Shown: positions 26,424 to 37,980 of the stretch, in pieces
Numbering within the stretch: the first letter of the stretch is position 1
How the letters are laid out: every line of letters begins with the position of its first letter
Notes under the pieces: model-generated
What the model saw: only the letters and a program-made list of their open reading frames with translations
Database searches by the model: none
What the model was told of the DNA's origin: nothing
Made by a program: the position numbers and the translations under genes
NCBI GenBank assembly: GCA_014871385.1
Contig: CM026426.1
Location: 16,616,183-16,680,182, forward strand
From: Ceratodon purpureus
Lineage: Eukaryota > Streptophyta > Bryopsida > Pseudoditrichales > Ditrichaceae
DNA length: 64,000 bases
Direction of reading: 5' to 3'

Positions 26424-26848
26424 ATGAAAGTTGTGGTTCACTTTATATGCTAAAGCCTAGATTAGAACTCTAAGTTACTTCTAGAGCCCGTTTATCCCGA
26501 AACTTACTTTCTATCTCCTACTGTCTGTACGTAGAATGAAGCCCCTCAAACATTGAACATGCACATTTTGAGTCTTAATTGGTTGTTGCTAATTTTTCTG
26601 TAGAAATTGGTGACAAGTGATTCGATAATCCCATTGAGTTAGTGGAGCTTACCTCTCCCGGGACTTCAAAGAGTATGATGTGTTTAAAAACTTATATGGT
26701 TCTAAATATTAAAATTGCATGTGTAATTTCAGTTTAATTTGTTTGATTTGCTTAAGCTTGCTATCCACTTTGTTCCAATTTGATTTGATTTGATTTGCTC
26801 AAGCTTGCTGTCCAGATTGTTCAATATGGTGTCGGCTACTACTTAATT
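26424..26848. other. 3' flank of family member 3
   Basis: Likely 3' UTR, then repeats of TTTGATTTG and GCTTGCTGTCCA like those in the gene's intron. No separate gene. Confidence 0.4.
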
Positions 26849-28186
26849 TAGAATTTCAATTTTTATGCAATCCCGGGTTTGGAATATGGAGATGCTTATT
26901 AGTTATGCAGACGTAAGATAAGCCTTGAAGCCTGATTTGCTTGGGCAATGTTTTAACGCCCTTGCCTAATTTGGCGTCCACTTAAAGCCATTAGGAATTT
27001 TTCATTTTTTTATTTTTTAAATTTTTAGCATCTCAGAGTCGATATAAGTATGCTCGGAACATTCGTTATTTCGTCAAAGCCTTGGTGGCTTGGTGTTCCA
27101 AGGCTTCGGATCCGAACTGACGTGGCAGCCCCAGGGTGCTAGTGCCGGGTTCGAATCCACCCTCCGACACCCACCCCACCACGCTTTCGGATGCCCAGTT
27201 GACGGTGCGAAATTTTTTATTTTTATTTTTTTCTTTTATAAATTATTTTCATTGAGGTGTTCTTTTACTGGATATGAAGATATTACTATCACCATATGAA
27301 AATTTGCAGGTTCGTCCACGTGTGAACAAATACTTGTTTATATTTTCTGAAAAAATAAGATTTGTCTTTGCAAAAAATAAGTTTTTGGTATTTGAGTATT
27401 TAAAAAAATTCTCTGCCAAATAACCTTGCATGGCTTGATTTAAGCTTGATAAATATTAATTAAAAAAAATTTTCATGTTTCTATTTTTCATCGATAGAAT
27501 TTTATTCTTATTTTTATTCTTAGATTTATTTGTAAATTAACCTACTACCCTATTATAATAATGGACTATAAAGTCACAAGATAATGTGGTTTGGACTAAT
27601 GTATTCATATGATTTTTTGTAGGTGAAACGAATGGAAAGGGATGAAAATTACCAAATTGGATGGAAACTTGCAAGGAAGAATGAATGTTTACGAACCTAA
27701 TAAATGAAAATCACCATGGTAAACAATCCCACTTTATTCAATCCGGGACCTATAGTGGGTGGCTCGGAAACCGTACCAATTTTAGATTGGTAGGCTCGAT
27801 GGGGATCTATAAAAAGAATTCAATTTTGGAAGATGGATAAAGTGTACAGAAAAGTGGACCAATTGGCATAATTAATTTTGGATTAATACTGAATTAGTTA
27901 TGAATTTTGGAAGGGGAACTTGTAGGTGGCTCAAGAACTGCTCGGCCTAAAATGTACACCATAAGTACATAGAAATTTGAAATTGCAAGCTATAATGTAC
28001 CTTCTGCTTGGAGAGGTCTACCCTACGATTTGAGGCCCTCGCGTGGGTTTTGAGCCACATATCCTATAGGTTGGTTTTCAATATCCATATGCATGGTACC
28101 TTTAAAAGATATTCTCTTCATTTGCACAAAGTTCCAAAGAATCCAAGTTCCCGGCTAGGGTGGTCATTCTTTCGCCAGTTTGCTCA
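26849..28186. repeat. Right arm of large inverted repeat around family member 3
   Basis: Leader module (26849-27072), one SINE (27073-27208), then ~975 bp matching the left arm in reverse. It ends at CTCAT (28182-28186), the complement of ATGAG at 22054. Relative to the left arm it lacks one SINE plus spacer (~220 bp). Confidence 0.8.
27073..27208 (+). mobile_element. tRNA-like SINE, copy 4
   Basis: Same layout as copy 1, with an intact B box GGTTCGAATCC near 27150. The body matches copy 2 but the upstream leader matches that of copy 3, which suggests recombination between two tandem SINEs. Confidence 0.6.
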
Positions 28187-28299
28187 TTGGTTAGTTCTTG
28201 GGGAATGGGGGCAGGAAATCAAAATCCAGATTTGGGATTAGCTAGAAAAACGGCACTAGGGTGAACATGAAGTAATCATAGATTTTGGGTTCTTGTGTG

Positions 28300-28600
28300 T
28301 TGATGGTTGGGAATTTTCAAGACGGTTGATCGTTGTCTGCAGGTTTTTCTTGGATAGAAACTTAAATTTTTGGATGAAAAATGGATGGATGAGAAATGGA
28401 TGGATCAATTATGAATGGATGGAAGTTTGTCAAGCAACTAGAGAACTTTGACATAGGAATTTGCAATATTGGCAATGCATGACAATTATGCAATTTTTTA
28501 TTTTTCAATATGTTGCTATTTCAATGTCATCAAAGGAAAGGACATGATATAAGACAGAATAAGAAAATGAGGTTGAAGTGGGTCAGAACAATTACTTGAT
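28300..28600 (+). repeat. Dispersed repeat, copy A (paired with 33530-33880)
   Basis: GTTGATGGTT(G/A)GGAATTTTC, GGTTGATCGTTGTCTGCAGG and a run of ATGGATGGATGA units, then a GATATAAGACAGAATAA phrase and TACTTGATTTATT. The same order of phrases occurs at 33530-33880. One copy lies after family member 3 and the other after member 4. Confidence 0.65.
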
Positions 28601-29982
28601 TTATTCAAATTTAAAAGAATTTTAATTGTGAACTCATCCTACGGTGGATAGTTTCAGTGAAACATGGATGAAAAATAAAGTTTCAATGAAACATCAAAGT
28701 GAACTAATCTTTTTGTGCAGTACTGTGCACAGAAATAAATCCAATAAAAATCAAATGGAAAAAAAGGATTGAAGGTAGGCAAGCTGAGAAAAAGAATCCA
28801 TATTTGCTGAAATTTAAATGAAACATCGATTTTTCTTAATTCACACAGTAGATGAATGAAAAATGGATGGATGAAAGTTTGTCAAGCAAATGAAGAACTT
28901 TGACATAGGAATTTGCAGCATCGACAGTGCATGACAACTGAGAATACCAATTCTGCAAGGAATGAGTATTTGAACTTTGGATGCATCTCATCTGTACATC
29001 AATGGCAATGTCACTTTTAAACCGTAAACCTCCGACATTCCAAGCTCAAAACGATGCTAATTACCCTAAAAATTACCATTGTGTACAACAACTTCTCCAA
29101 TACATAATCTGCTACCACCAGAGAATTATAAAATACAACCTCAAAGGACGTTGTCAAATTTTACTAAACGTTAGCGCTTCCTAGTGTCAGCATCATAAAG
29201 GCGGCTTTAAGATTGAAGTGATCATGGTTGCAAATTATCCACTATGCTTCTTTGAGTCAGATTCCTTCAATCACGTAGTACAAGGGTTGACTACTGTGAT
29301 AAGCATGAACCGGAGAATTTGGGTAGGAGATCAGGTTCAGGGACACATGAGATTGATTGATCGGGGCGTTCCCATCAAGCAGCAATACTCCATGTCCTTT
29401 CCAAGGTGAGAGCCGACTTTTGAAACCGGATTTGCAAATCAGTCCAACATACTTAAAAGGTTTAATAATGCTGGAGCCCAACTACCAAGGGCAGAACCCA
29501 CATTTTGATCGCATTTTCTAGGCTCCACTGACTAGGACCTTCTCAATCAACTTGTACATGTTGCATGGGCTAGGCGGCGTTGACACACTCCATCATGATG
29601 GTTGAAGGATGTGTACCGAAAATACTGACTGGGCGGGAGAATTTATGAAATTCACCACTCTAATTCATCGTTTGAACTTACAACATCAAGGGTACAGTCC
29701 AGGACCCTCCTTCATTGATCCTCACCCCATTAGAGCCACGCGATTAATCCACCCCACTTCATTGATTAAACAGACCACATCACGAGTACGTAAGTTGACT
29801 TATTCCAATGTTCATAAAATAATAATACATCTGACTAAGAAGGACAAGGACTTCAGGATATTAGACTAACACCTCTAGGAAGATGTTCTCTCATTCTCTA
29901 CGCCCTGCAACCAACTTTCTCATTCAACCCCGCATCTTCTCTCCCAAACTCCTCCTTAATTCTGCTGTAGCAATCTAGCTCG
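28600..29982. other. Spacer and 5' flank of family member 4
   Basis: A second, partial copy of the GGATGGATGAAAGTTTGTCAAG phrase lies near 28860. I see no gene. The last few hundred bases probably include the promoter and 5' UTR of the gene at 29983. Confidence 0.4.
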
Positions 29983-32208
29983 ATGAGGAAAAGCAAGAAG
30001 CCACAGCGAGTGCTTGTGCCAGCAGTTCAGGCGAGTTCTAGTGAGACTAGCTCCTTCGAAACACCTCTGAGTTCTGATTTCATCAATCCATCAATTTGGG
30101 CTGAGGCATTCGACTTGAGCGGAGTAGGTGAGAATATGAGGAAGCACCTCACAACCGTGGCTCCGTTTCTACTAGGAGATGCCGCAGTCTATAGTTTTGA
30201 GTTTTTCGCTGACGTGGGAGGGTTGTGTAGCAACGGCGTCCCATTCAAGAAGTTGAGAGATGAGCACAAGCTCCCTTTGGAAGCCATTGTGGGCACCTAT
30301 CCGCTCAACAAGAATGAAAATCGGCACCCTCTCCGCCACATGACTGATGATGTAGCCGCAAGAGCTCTTTGGATGTACCAGCGTGTCTATGGCGGGACTG
30401 CTCTTGACAACGGAGAATTCGGGACTGCCTTCGTCAGGGGCTTGATGCTTGACGCAAAACGGTGGAAGATCAACTGGGCCAAAGGTGCGGCAGAGATCGC
30501 GAAGGTATGTTTCTTGCATACAGTTTCCTACCCCATTCTACTGCCGATGCACGTTCATGATTTTTGTCTTGTTCCTCAACTGTCGATGCGTTCCCACGAT
30601 TTTTGTCTTGTTCATTACTAACTGCGAGTTTGGATGAAGCAAAGCCGCCTCAAGACCCCTGTCCTGAATCCAGGGAAGCTCACCCCACCGTGCTTGCGCG
30701 AGCAGATCCAAGCCATGTTGAAGTTGTTCAGGGCAGTGGTCGACAAGATGGTCCGCGAGAAGAATGCGGCAGCGAAGCCCTTGCAAGCCGAGGGAGCTGT
30801 GTCGCGACCAGTGGGCATACATCGACAGCCACGTAGTGCAGTGACGTCGGAGGAAGCACGTCGCAAGTCCCCGCTTGGCAAGCTAAATGTGGTGGTGAAG
30901 GGTCCCACCGAAGCAATGCCTCAGACTCCCCCAACCTCACCAACGCAGCCACGTGAGAGGAAGCTCACGGAGAGGAGTGTAGTTGCTTCGCTGGAGATCA
31001 AGCCTTCAGCCCAAGGTTTCGAACAACTGCGTAAGCAACGTTTCATAAAGGAAGCCGCATTAGTCAAGGTGAAAGACGAGCTAGAGCGTGTTGAAATCGC
31101 GCTCGCTATGCGGGAGACCAACCGCCAGGAGCTGTTGCGCTTGGAGCAATCAAAATAGGAGGAATTCGCCGGGATCCAGCAATCCAAGCAAGGCATGGTA
31201 CTGGACGACGCCTCGAAGAAGGTGGTTGATACATGCCTGCGATCTCTCATGGAGGATGCGGTTGCCATCTCGACAAAGCTCGCGACCTTGGTCCCCGAGA
31301 TATCGCACTGGACTTTGGAAGTCGCAAACTTGCGATTGCAATTGACCCCGCTTCAGGAGTCTGTTAACGAACTCAGCGCCAGAATTGACGTCCTCGTGGT
31401 GGCAGAGAGCTGCATACGCCCACGACAATTCTATTCGACATTCCCATTAAAACTTGATGAAATGGTCCCGCTGAAGATGGACCTCCCATGTGCAGAATGC
31501 GGTCGTTATTGGGCAGATATGGCTCTGGTGAACCTACCTTGCGGCTGCCTTTTTCACCCGAGCTGCCTGTTCCAAGTTGCTTTATCCTCCAAACCTTGTT
31601 GTCCTGGATGCAACACTAAGCCTTCTGTAGGCTGGATGGGCCAATGGGGCTTTAAATCAAACTTTGCTACAGCTGAGGCAGCATCATTGGCCGTTAACAG
31701 ATCAGGCTGGGCGCCTCCTTTGACTTGCATCGAGGCCATGGCTATCAGTACTAAGCGCAAGATCGTTGACGCATCGCCCAGCAAACTTTCCTCCCCCAAA
31801 CGACTCTGCCATGCAAGCATGTTCACAAAGCAGCCCGGCGTTGAAGACAACGCGCACATCGCTTTGGCACCTGATATCCCTCCACGTGCTGCCGTGGGAG
31901 GTGTCGACGCTGATGCTTTGACATGCACTCTTACCCTTCACAGCAAGTCACAGGTTGAAGTGGGAGAGGAAGTAGCAAGTGCCAGCCCGCACCATGCACA
32001 GTGCGCAACTACAGCAAAGGGAGTAGAAAGTGACACTGTCATGCACGCAAGCCAATACGCTGTATCATCTGGCCCCACTGAACCCACGGATGCACAGGAA
32101 ACCTCGCGGGACGGAACTGTGGGTGAAACAACTCGTACAAAGTATGGGGATATTCTCAACATCGCAAGTGAGGCGGCAGCAGAAGCAATTCCAACTACAC
32201 CATTATGA
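29983..32208 (+). CDS. Coiled-coil/C4HC3 zinc-finger family member 4, divergent, with C-terminal extension (in-frame TAG)
   Basis: Exon 1 is 29983-30504 (ATG, MRKSKKPQRV) and exon 2 is 30640-32208, with a 135-bp intron after NWAKGAAEIAK, a point where members 2 and 3 are uninterrupted. The N-terminal domain is recognisable but diverged (FDLSGVGENMRKHLTTVAP, LTPPCLREQIQAM). The coiled coil runs over about residues 290-470. The finger is C-x2-C, CGCLFHPSC, C-x2-C with trailing WMGQW, so all eight C4HC3 ligands are present. About 190 residues follow that the other members lack, Ser/Ala-rich with a basic KRLCHASM patch. A TAG at 31156-31158 interrupts the coiled coil while the frame stays open on both sides. 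Possible nuclear protein; function unknown. Confidence 0.65.
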
Positions 32209-33124
32209 TCATAAGAGTGAGCGTAGTTTAGTACAACGTAGAAGGGTAGTCTTAACAAACCTAGGGGGTTTGGTGCAGCTAGAAGATGAAAAAACACCAG
32301 AGTCGGTGGCTCCTTATAACACCACCGTGTGATAAGTATCTATCCGCTCCACTTCAATGGAACTTGAAACGCTGCTTTTTTCACAACATTCCAAAACTTC
32401 GTGAATGCTGTTTATCTAGAAGTCGATGGTATTAATGGTACAATAATCAATCCATGGTAATAGGCCGCTGCTTTTGTGACTTCTGATTCCTGTTTTAAAG
32501 ACACATATGCATTAATCGTTTTCTTTCTTTATTGCTTGCTGAAGCAAGCAAGAGAAACTACATTAACCCAAAGTTCTATTTTCAAGTTATTGGAGAAGTT
32601 CTATGCACACTTTTGAAGAAAGGATTAGCTTACTTTCTCGTACCTTCAAGTTTTATTTTGTGGATGTTGCTTGAATCCGCCCTTAATTAAATTCTTTTTG
32701 TTTTTTCCTTTTTTTTTTTGTTTTTATATTTTTTGAGTGTGTTGTGGAGTTTTACAACCTCTGGTTTTAGAATCATAAATTAACTCTAAAATATATTTAG
32801 GTTCTATGAAGTTAAGAGCGGTGACTTATGCAATTCTACGCTTTTTGGCTTCATGAATTACAAGCTCAGCCATCTTGCTATAAAATAAATGACTATAGAC
32901 AACTGAGGTATAAAGCAATAGAGTGTAAGGCAATAGATATTTATATATACATTGTAATGAATAAAAATAATAATACAGTTACTTGAACTAGCTTTTGCTT
33001 TACCTTTCAAAATAAAAGTAATTTCAAAAGTATTAAGTATGTAGTAAATTCAAAAAATATAAAAACATGCATTAAATTTAAAAGTATAAAAATGCATATA
33101 ATATTCCAAAAATGTAAAAGTATG

Positions 33125-33345
33125 TACTCCCTCCGTCTCACTAAAAGAGCACGGTTTGATAAAATAATATGTCTCAAAAAAAAAAGTGGTTTTTAAATTC
33201 GGCCAACTTATTTCTAAATTTGGCAGCCTATTTCTAAATTTGTTATCACTTATTTCTAAATTTGCCCAACTTGTTTCTAAATTCAGAATTGTCCTTAAAT
33301 CTGCTATTATTACCAAACCATGATCTTTTAGTGAGAACTATGTAT
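33125..33345 (+). mobile_element. Stowaway-type MITE (Tc1/mariner-related)
   Basis: It begins TA then CTCCCTCCGTCTCACTAAAA, the standard Stowaway terminus, and its far end carries the complement ATCTTTTAGTGAGA followed by TA. The last ~10 bases of the right terminus are eroded. The inner terminal segments (AGCACGGTTTG against CAAACCATGAT) also pair. Inside is a short ~22-bp repeat of TTATTTCTAAATTTG. Non-autonomous; no coding capacity. Confidence 0.85.
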
Positions 33346-33390
33346 TAATAAAGGTGAAAACTTTATGTTCTAAAACTGTAGATGGTGCCC

Positions 33391-33480
33391 CAACTATTAC
33401 AGCTTGGGCTCTCAACTATTACAGCTCGCCCCCAACTAATGCAATTGGGACCTCCAACTAATGCAGCTGGGGGCCCCCAC
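33391..33480 (+). repeat. ~22-bp tandem repeat (CAACTAATGCAGCTGGG type)
   Basis: Four units of CAACTA(T/A)T(A/G)CAGCT followed by a G/C-rich end. A minisatellite beside the MITE. Confidence 0.75.
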
Positions 33481-33529
33481 TTCCACATTGTATTCATTAA
33501 ATTGGCAAATCTTGTTTATATTTGCCGTG

Positions 33530-33880
33530 GTCTCTGGGTTCTTGTCTGTTGATGGTTAGGAATTTTCTAGAGGGTTGATTGTTGTCTACAGGTTTTTTTT
33601 GGGGTACAATTTTAATTTCTTGGATGAAAAATGGATGGATAAAAAATGTATGAATGGATGAAAAATAGATGGATGAAAAATGGTTGGATGCAAGGGGTTC
33701 AGGCATTGAAGAACTCTCACATTAGGAATTTGCAGTATTGACAATGCATGACAATTATGCGATATTTTATTTTTCAATATGTTGCTAATTCTATGTCATC
33801 AAGGGAAAGGGAGATGATATAAGACAGAATAAAAAAATGAGGTCGGAGTGGGTCAGAACAATTACTTGATTTATTGAAAT
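33530..33880 (+). repeat. Dispersed repeat, copy B (paired with 28300-28600)
   Basis: Same phrase order as copy A, including GGTTGATTGTTGTCTACAGG, ATGGATGGATAA runs and GATATAAGACAGAATAA. It abuts the second copy of the ~330-bp repeat. Confidence 0.65.
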
Positions 33881-35160
33881 TTAATAGTACAATAATCAAT
33901 CCATGGTACTAGGCCGCTGCTTTCGTGATTTTGGACTCTTGTTTTAAACACACGTATGCATCAATCGTTCTCTTTCAATTATTACTTGCTCAAGCAAACA
34001 AGACACGCTACATGAATCCAAGGTTCTGTTTTCAAGTTCCTGGGGAAGTTCTATGCAACCTCTTGAAGAAAGGATTAGCTTACTCTGTTCTAGTGTCTTC
34101 AATTTTTATTCAGTGGATTTCGCTTGAACCCACCCTCAATTGAATTCTTTTTATTTTCCCTTTCTTCTTAGTTTTTCAATTTTCACTACTGCGAGCATTC
34201 TTAGTATATTTTATATATCTCAAACCGCTGCTTTGGTGGTTTGTATCTTTTAACATAACTCGTATATGCATGACTCTTTTTCTTGATTTATTACTTGCTG
34301 AAGCAAGGAAAAGAAGCTACATTAATACATAGCTATGTTTTGAAGTTCTTAGGGAAGTTCTGTGCTCACTTTTGAAGAATGGATTAGTTTACTTTCTGAT
34401 ATCTTCAAGATTTATCCTTCGGATCTTGATTGAATCCACCCTTAGTTGAATCCTTTTTATTTTTCCTTTCTTCTTTGTTTCTCGGTTTTTTACCACTACC
34501 TCTCCTCTTAATATGTCTTATATATCGTCAATTTTTTCAATACAGGATCAGGCTGCTGGCTCAAGATCTCAAGCACTGTCGACTGAGTAGCTCCTTCCTC
34601 CCAGAACTTTGCTTCCGTAATTTTCAGTGGCATTATGCATTATTTATTTCAATCCATGATCAAATTCATGGAAGAAGTATTGTTTCCTGAGTTTTGTGCA
34701 CACTCTCTACGGAAGGAATAGTCCACTTCTTGGTTATGTTTTAATTTTATATTCCATGGATTCTGTTTTAATTCTAAACCCAATCCCTTTCTTTCCACGT
34801 TTTGTTTTGATTATCTGCTTGACCGTCTTCTCTAATTTAAACTCCTCTTTTTTTAATTTTCGAATGAAATCGTGAAATCCAATATTTAATATTTTTTTAT
34901 CCCAGACAGCTTAAGTGGTGATTTCAGACTCCTGACAAAACCCATACATGCATAACTCGTTTACGTGATCCCTCTCCCTGCTGAAGCAGAGGAGCGAATC
35001 TCAATTAACCGTATCATTATGCTTTGGGTTCTACCCTAATTTCTCTGCAATCTTTAGAAGAAAGGATTAGTCAACTCTCTAGCTCGTTCAAGTTAAATTT
35101 TGAGGATTTTGTGTTTTTCCACCCTTGACTGAACCCTTTTTCGATTTCCCTTTCCCTAAA

Positions 35161-35731
35161 TTGGTATTCTGCCACACTCTTATTTGCTTCTTAATTTTAT
35201 ATATTTTCATAATTTCTCTTGTTTCTGCAAAACTAGTGAATACTTTAACCAACCAATGAAGCCATAAACACAAATGATAACTCTCGATGGTAAGTGATAA
35301 ATTCATCCTTATCCATATCGCTACATCCCTGCAACCAGAACTAGCTAATTTTGAACCAAGTGCTTATTCTTCACGTGCATTAAGCTTCGAAGCTGAAATT
35401 GCATGAGTCTTCAGAAGATTGCCAGCTGGGTCAATGTTTGTCAAATGAGAAAAGAATCTGCTGACATGGACCTTTTTGAAGGTGCAGACGTTACAGCGTT
35501 CAAATGCTGCTACTGATTCAGCAAAACATATAATTAGGAAAAAACATTTTTTTTAGTTACAAATCATACTCACATTGTTTGCTGACACCATCCTGCACAA
35601 AACTTGCTGGACTGATTCAACATTGCTACATCTGCACTCTGTATGGGGCTACAGCCGACTAATATTTCCAAAACATGGTTCGACACATAAGGTACAACTA
35701 AACCTTCTCATATGTCACAAAACTACTTGTA
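35161..35731. other. Spacer downstream of the 35.7-37.1 kb gene
   Basis: AT-rich. It probably includes the 3' UTR of the minus-strand gene. Nothing else seen. Confidence 0.4.
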
Positions 35732-37082
35732 TTATGCCGAAATCATTCTCATAATCCTATGTGCCGGTAGCACTTGCTGTATTTCCATAATTCGCTCGCT
35801 CCTTGCATTAATCTGAAAGAAACACAAGTAGGTTCATCGATGTCAGTGTACACCCATCGCCACTTCAAAGACAATATTCGCTAAGCTCGATTGCCATCAA
35901 GGTGCTAGAGTTCTACGGAGTCATTACCTTGACACTTGGAATACCTGGTCGCTCAACAAAGAGATCGTACTCATCTGGAACTCGATCTCTGCCCAATACA
36001 ATTGCAATTTCGTATCGAATGTGACTCACTGGCCACGACTTCCCAACCTCGAACGACGGCAACTCCATATCACCGAATTTGACCGTCATGTTGATCATGT
36101 CTGGGACCTCCGCTTGATCTATGGCAATCCATGTCTGACTTGGACCAGACCTGAACCTTGCGTACTAGAAATTGGCGTACAGAACCTGTCTACCAACGTG
36201 ATACCTGAACACAATGGATTCTCGATTGACCACGCACTTTGTAATGTCCTGGCCAATCACAACCTTCTCGTCCCAACCACGGTTCATGAGATCGCTTAAC
36301 AGTGTTTGGCTGGGATCCTTAAACACGTACATGGTTGTTGTCCGCCGCACATTCTCTCCTGCTGTTGCAAAGAGGTCGACCATAACATGCATGGGCAAGA
36401 ACCACTGGATATGAGCCGCCTTGCTTCCAGTGGTGGGTTTCATTGCGGCAGCAAAATCATTAGTCAGTCTAGAACGGAATGCCTCCGAGGTTAGCATGTC
36501 GGGTACTGGCCAAGCGGGGTCATCGAAGGTTGGCAACGGAATTGGCTCCAGATGTCCATAGAGTTCAATTCCTGCTGGTGGCACGTACACCGCTCTCAAA
36601 TAAAAGGTGCCATTCTCCATCAAATCCCGATGTGCCCAGTGGTTTCTAGTAGCCTCCCCTACTTCGTGATGCACCACTAGAATAATGTCCAGTATCGAAG
36701 AGGGATGTACCCAGTCTTCCCAAAACGATGCATACAAATAGTTAGCACAACGGGGCTCATTGTGTGCAACCTCGGGATCTAAGTGGATTTGCCGACGAAG
36801 GTAAGCATGCCTAACTAAGACTGCTTCCAGCTTAGGTGTGCGGGTACTGCTAGCATTCTGAGTGCTCCAACGAAACTGTTTAATCTGTGCCTTCCACGCA
36901 CCTGCGGCAGAGTCCTCGCCATGTGCCCGAGCATCCCTTCCCCAATGGCCTCTGGTTGCGGCTCGAAGAGTCACCCACGAATCCATCTCCAGCCGCATAG
37001 GTATCCACCTCCCCTCAACATCATGGTCATTGTAAACGACCACTGCAATAACTTCAGGCCTTGGCTTACGTTGGCGCAACAT
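35732..37082 (-). CDS. Uncharacterised protein with possible ubiquitin-like C-terminus (in-frame TAG)
   Basis: Exon 1 is 37082-35928 (ATG, MLRQRKPRPE) and exon 2 is 35812-35732 (TAA), joined by a 115-bp intron with GTAATG and TTTCAG borders in phase 0. The protein is about 410 residues. The first ~305 form a Trp/His-rich globular-looking domain with no motif I recognise (WEDWVHPSS, LPMHVMVDLFATAGENVRR, DPSQTLLSDLMNRGWDEKVV). The last ~85, starting MTVKFGDMELPSFEVG, alternate hydrophobic residues in a way that fits a beta-grasp, ubiquitin-like fold; this is inference. A TAG at 36165-36167 separates the two parts, and the frame continues open with sensible sequence on both sides. Spacing to neighbours gives no clue to function. 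Confidence 0.55.
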
Positions 37083-37980
37083 CTTACTAACTGTTCTATC
37101 AATGATGTGTCACAACACTGGATATCATTCACTCTAAACGCGGAATCAGGTTGCTTCTCAAAAACTCACCCCCAAAAAAGCAGTGAACCAACACCGGCTT
37201 ACTTGCACATAACGTCCATGCTGCCGCATCCACAACTCCCCAACTGTAACCGCCCCCCAACGTCACTTTGTTCTACGATGCCACGAAGTCAACCTTTCCG
37301 CCGTTTATTATGCTGCGGTGTCGCCCTCATCCCTGCGCCCCATCCACCGTGGCCAAATTTTTGAAGGTTTTATATACCTTGCAATAACATGTCATCTGCC
37401 GTGGCCGGGTTGAACAACATTTAGAATTCTAGTCTCTGATTAAACAAATGGAACGTTGGTACTAGGTACCAAGTGCCGTGACATAACCAGGGACACTCAA
37501 AAACATTTCTATACTCCCACCACTCTTCTAAATAGGATTCTTTAGACTTCCCAAGGCGGTACACAATGTACCGAGCATCTCAGCTCACTTCCACGTATAC
37601 TGCACATCGGACTTGGTGATTGGCCGCAGCCCCATATTTCTGATGTAGTAGTCCATCTTGGCACCATTAGTGCCACCTCCCACTGTACCCCAATTCGACC
37701 GGGGCAATGTCCTTGCTTCCACAGTAGATCAAATTCAAAGGGCCCTCCCAAGACCCGAAACTGGTTCTAATGTCGGCCAAGGCGGAGGCTGAAGGACTTG
37801 ACTTCTATAGGAAGACCTACAGAAGACGAATACCAAGCACTTCAACAAATAAACATCAAAAGGTATTGTACATCCTTAGATATGATGGCATCTATGAATG
37901 CTTCTTTCATTCAAATGTTAGTCATTATCTTTTTATTGGTCTTGACATGTGGAAAATAATGTGATTGTTCCAGAGCCGTG
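37083..37980. other. Spacer with possible small exon
   Basis: An ATG at 37770 opens a 31-codon basic peptide ending at a GT donor (37863), but its phase does not match the ORF at 37981. I see no convincing gene. Confidence 0.3.

Larger units (their letters stand above)
32434..35160 (+). repeat. ~330-360-bp repeat, five copies, with a conserved small hairpin
   Basis: Copies start near 32434, 33883, 34215, 34545 (weak) and 34905. Shared phrases are CCGCTGCTTT, ATGCAT(A/G)A(C/T)TCG, TTGCTTGCTGAAGCAAGCAA, GAAGAAAGGATTAG and TTGAATCC(A/G)CCCTTA. Copies 1 and 2 are separated by 1.4 kb holding the MITE at 33125 and other insertions. No gene is seen in this stretch. Confidence 0.65.

Noticed and set aside
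22054-28186. Reading the two arms as long terminal repeats of a retroelement
   Set aside because: The arms are inverted, not direct, and no gag, protease, reverse transcriptase or integrase is present between them.
37542-37862. Small genes on either strand before the membrane protein
   Set aside because: The plus-strand peptide ends at a donor whose phase does not fit the next frame, and the minus-strand frame has no supporting feature.
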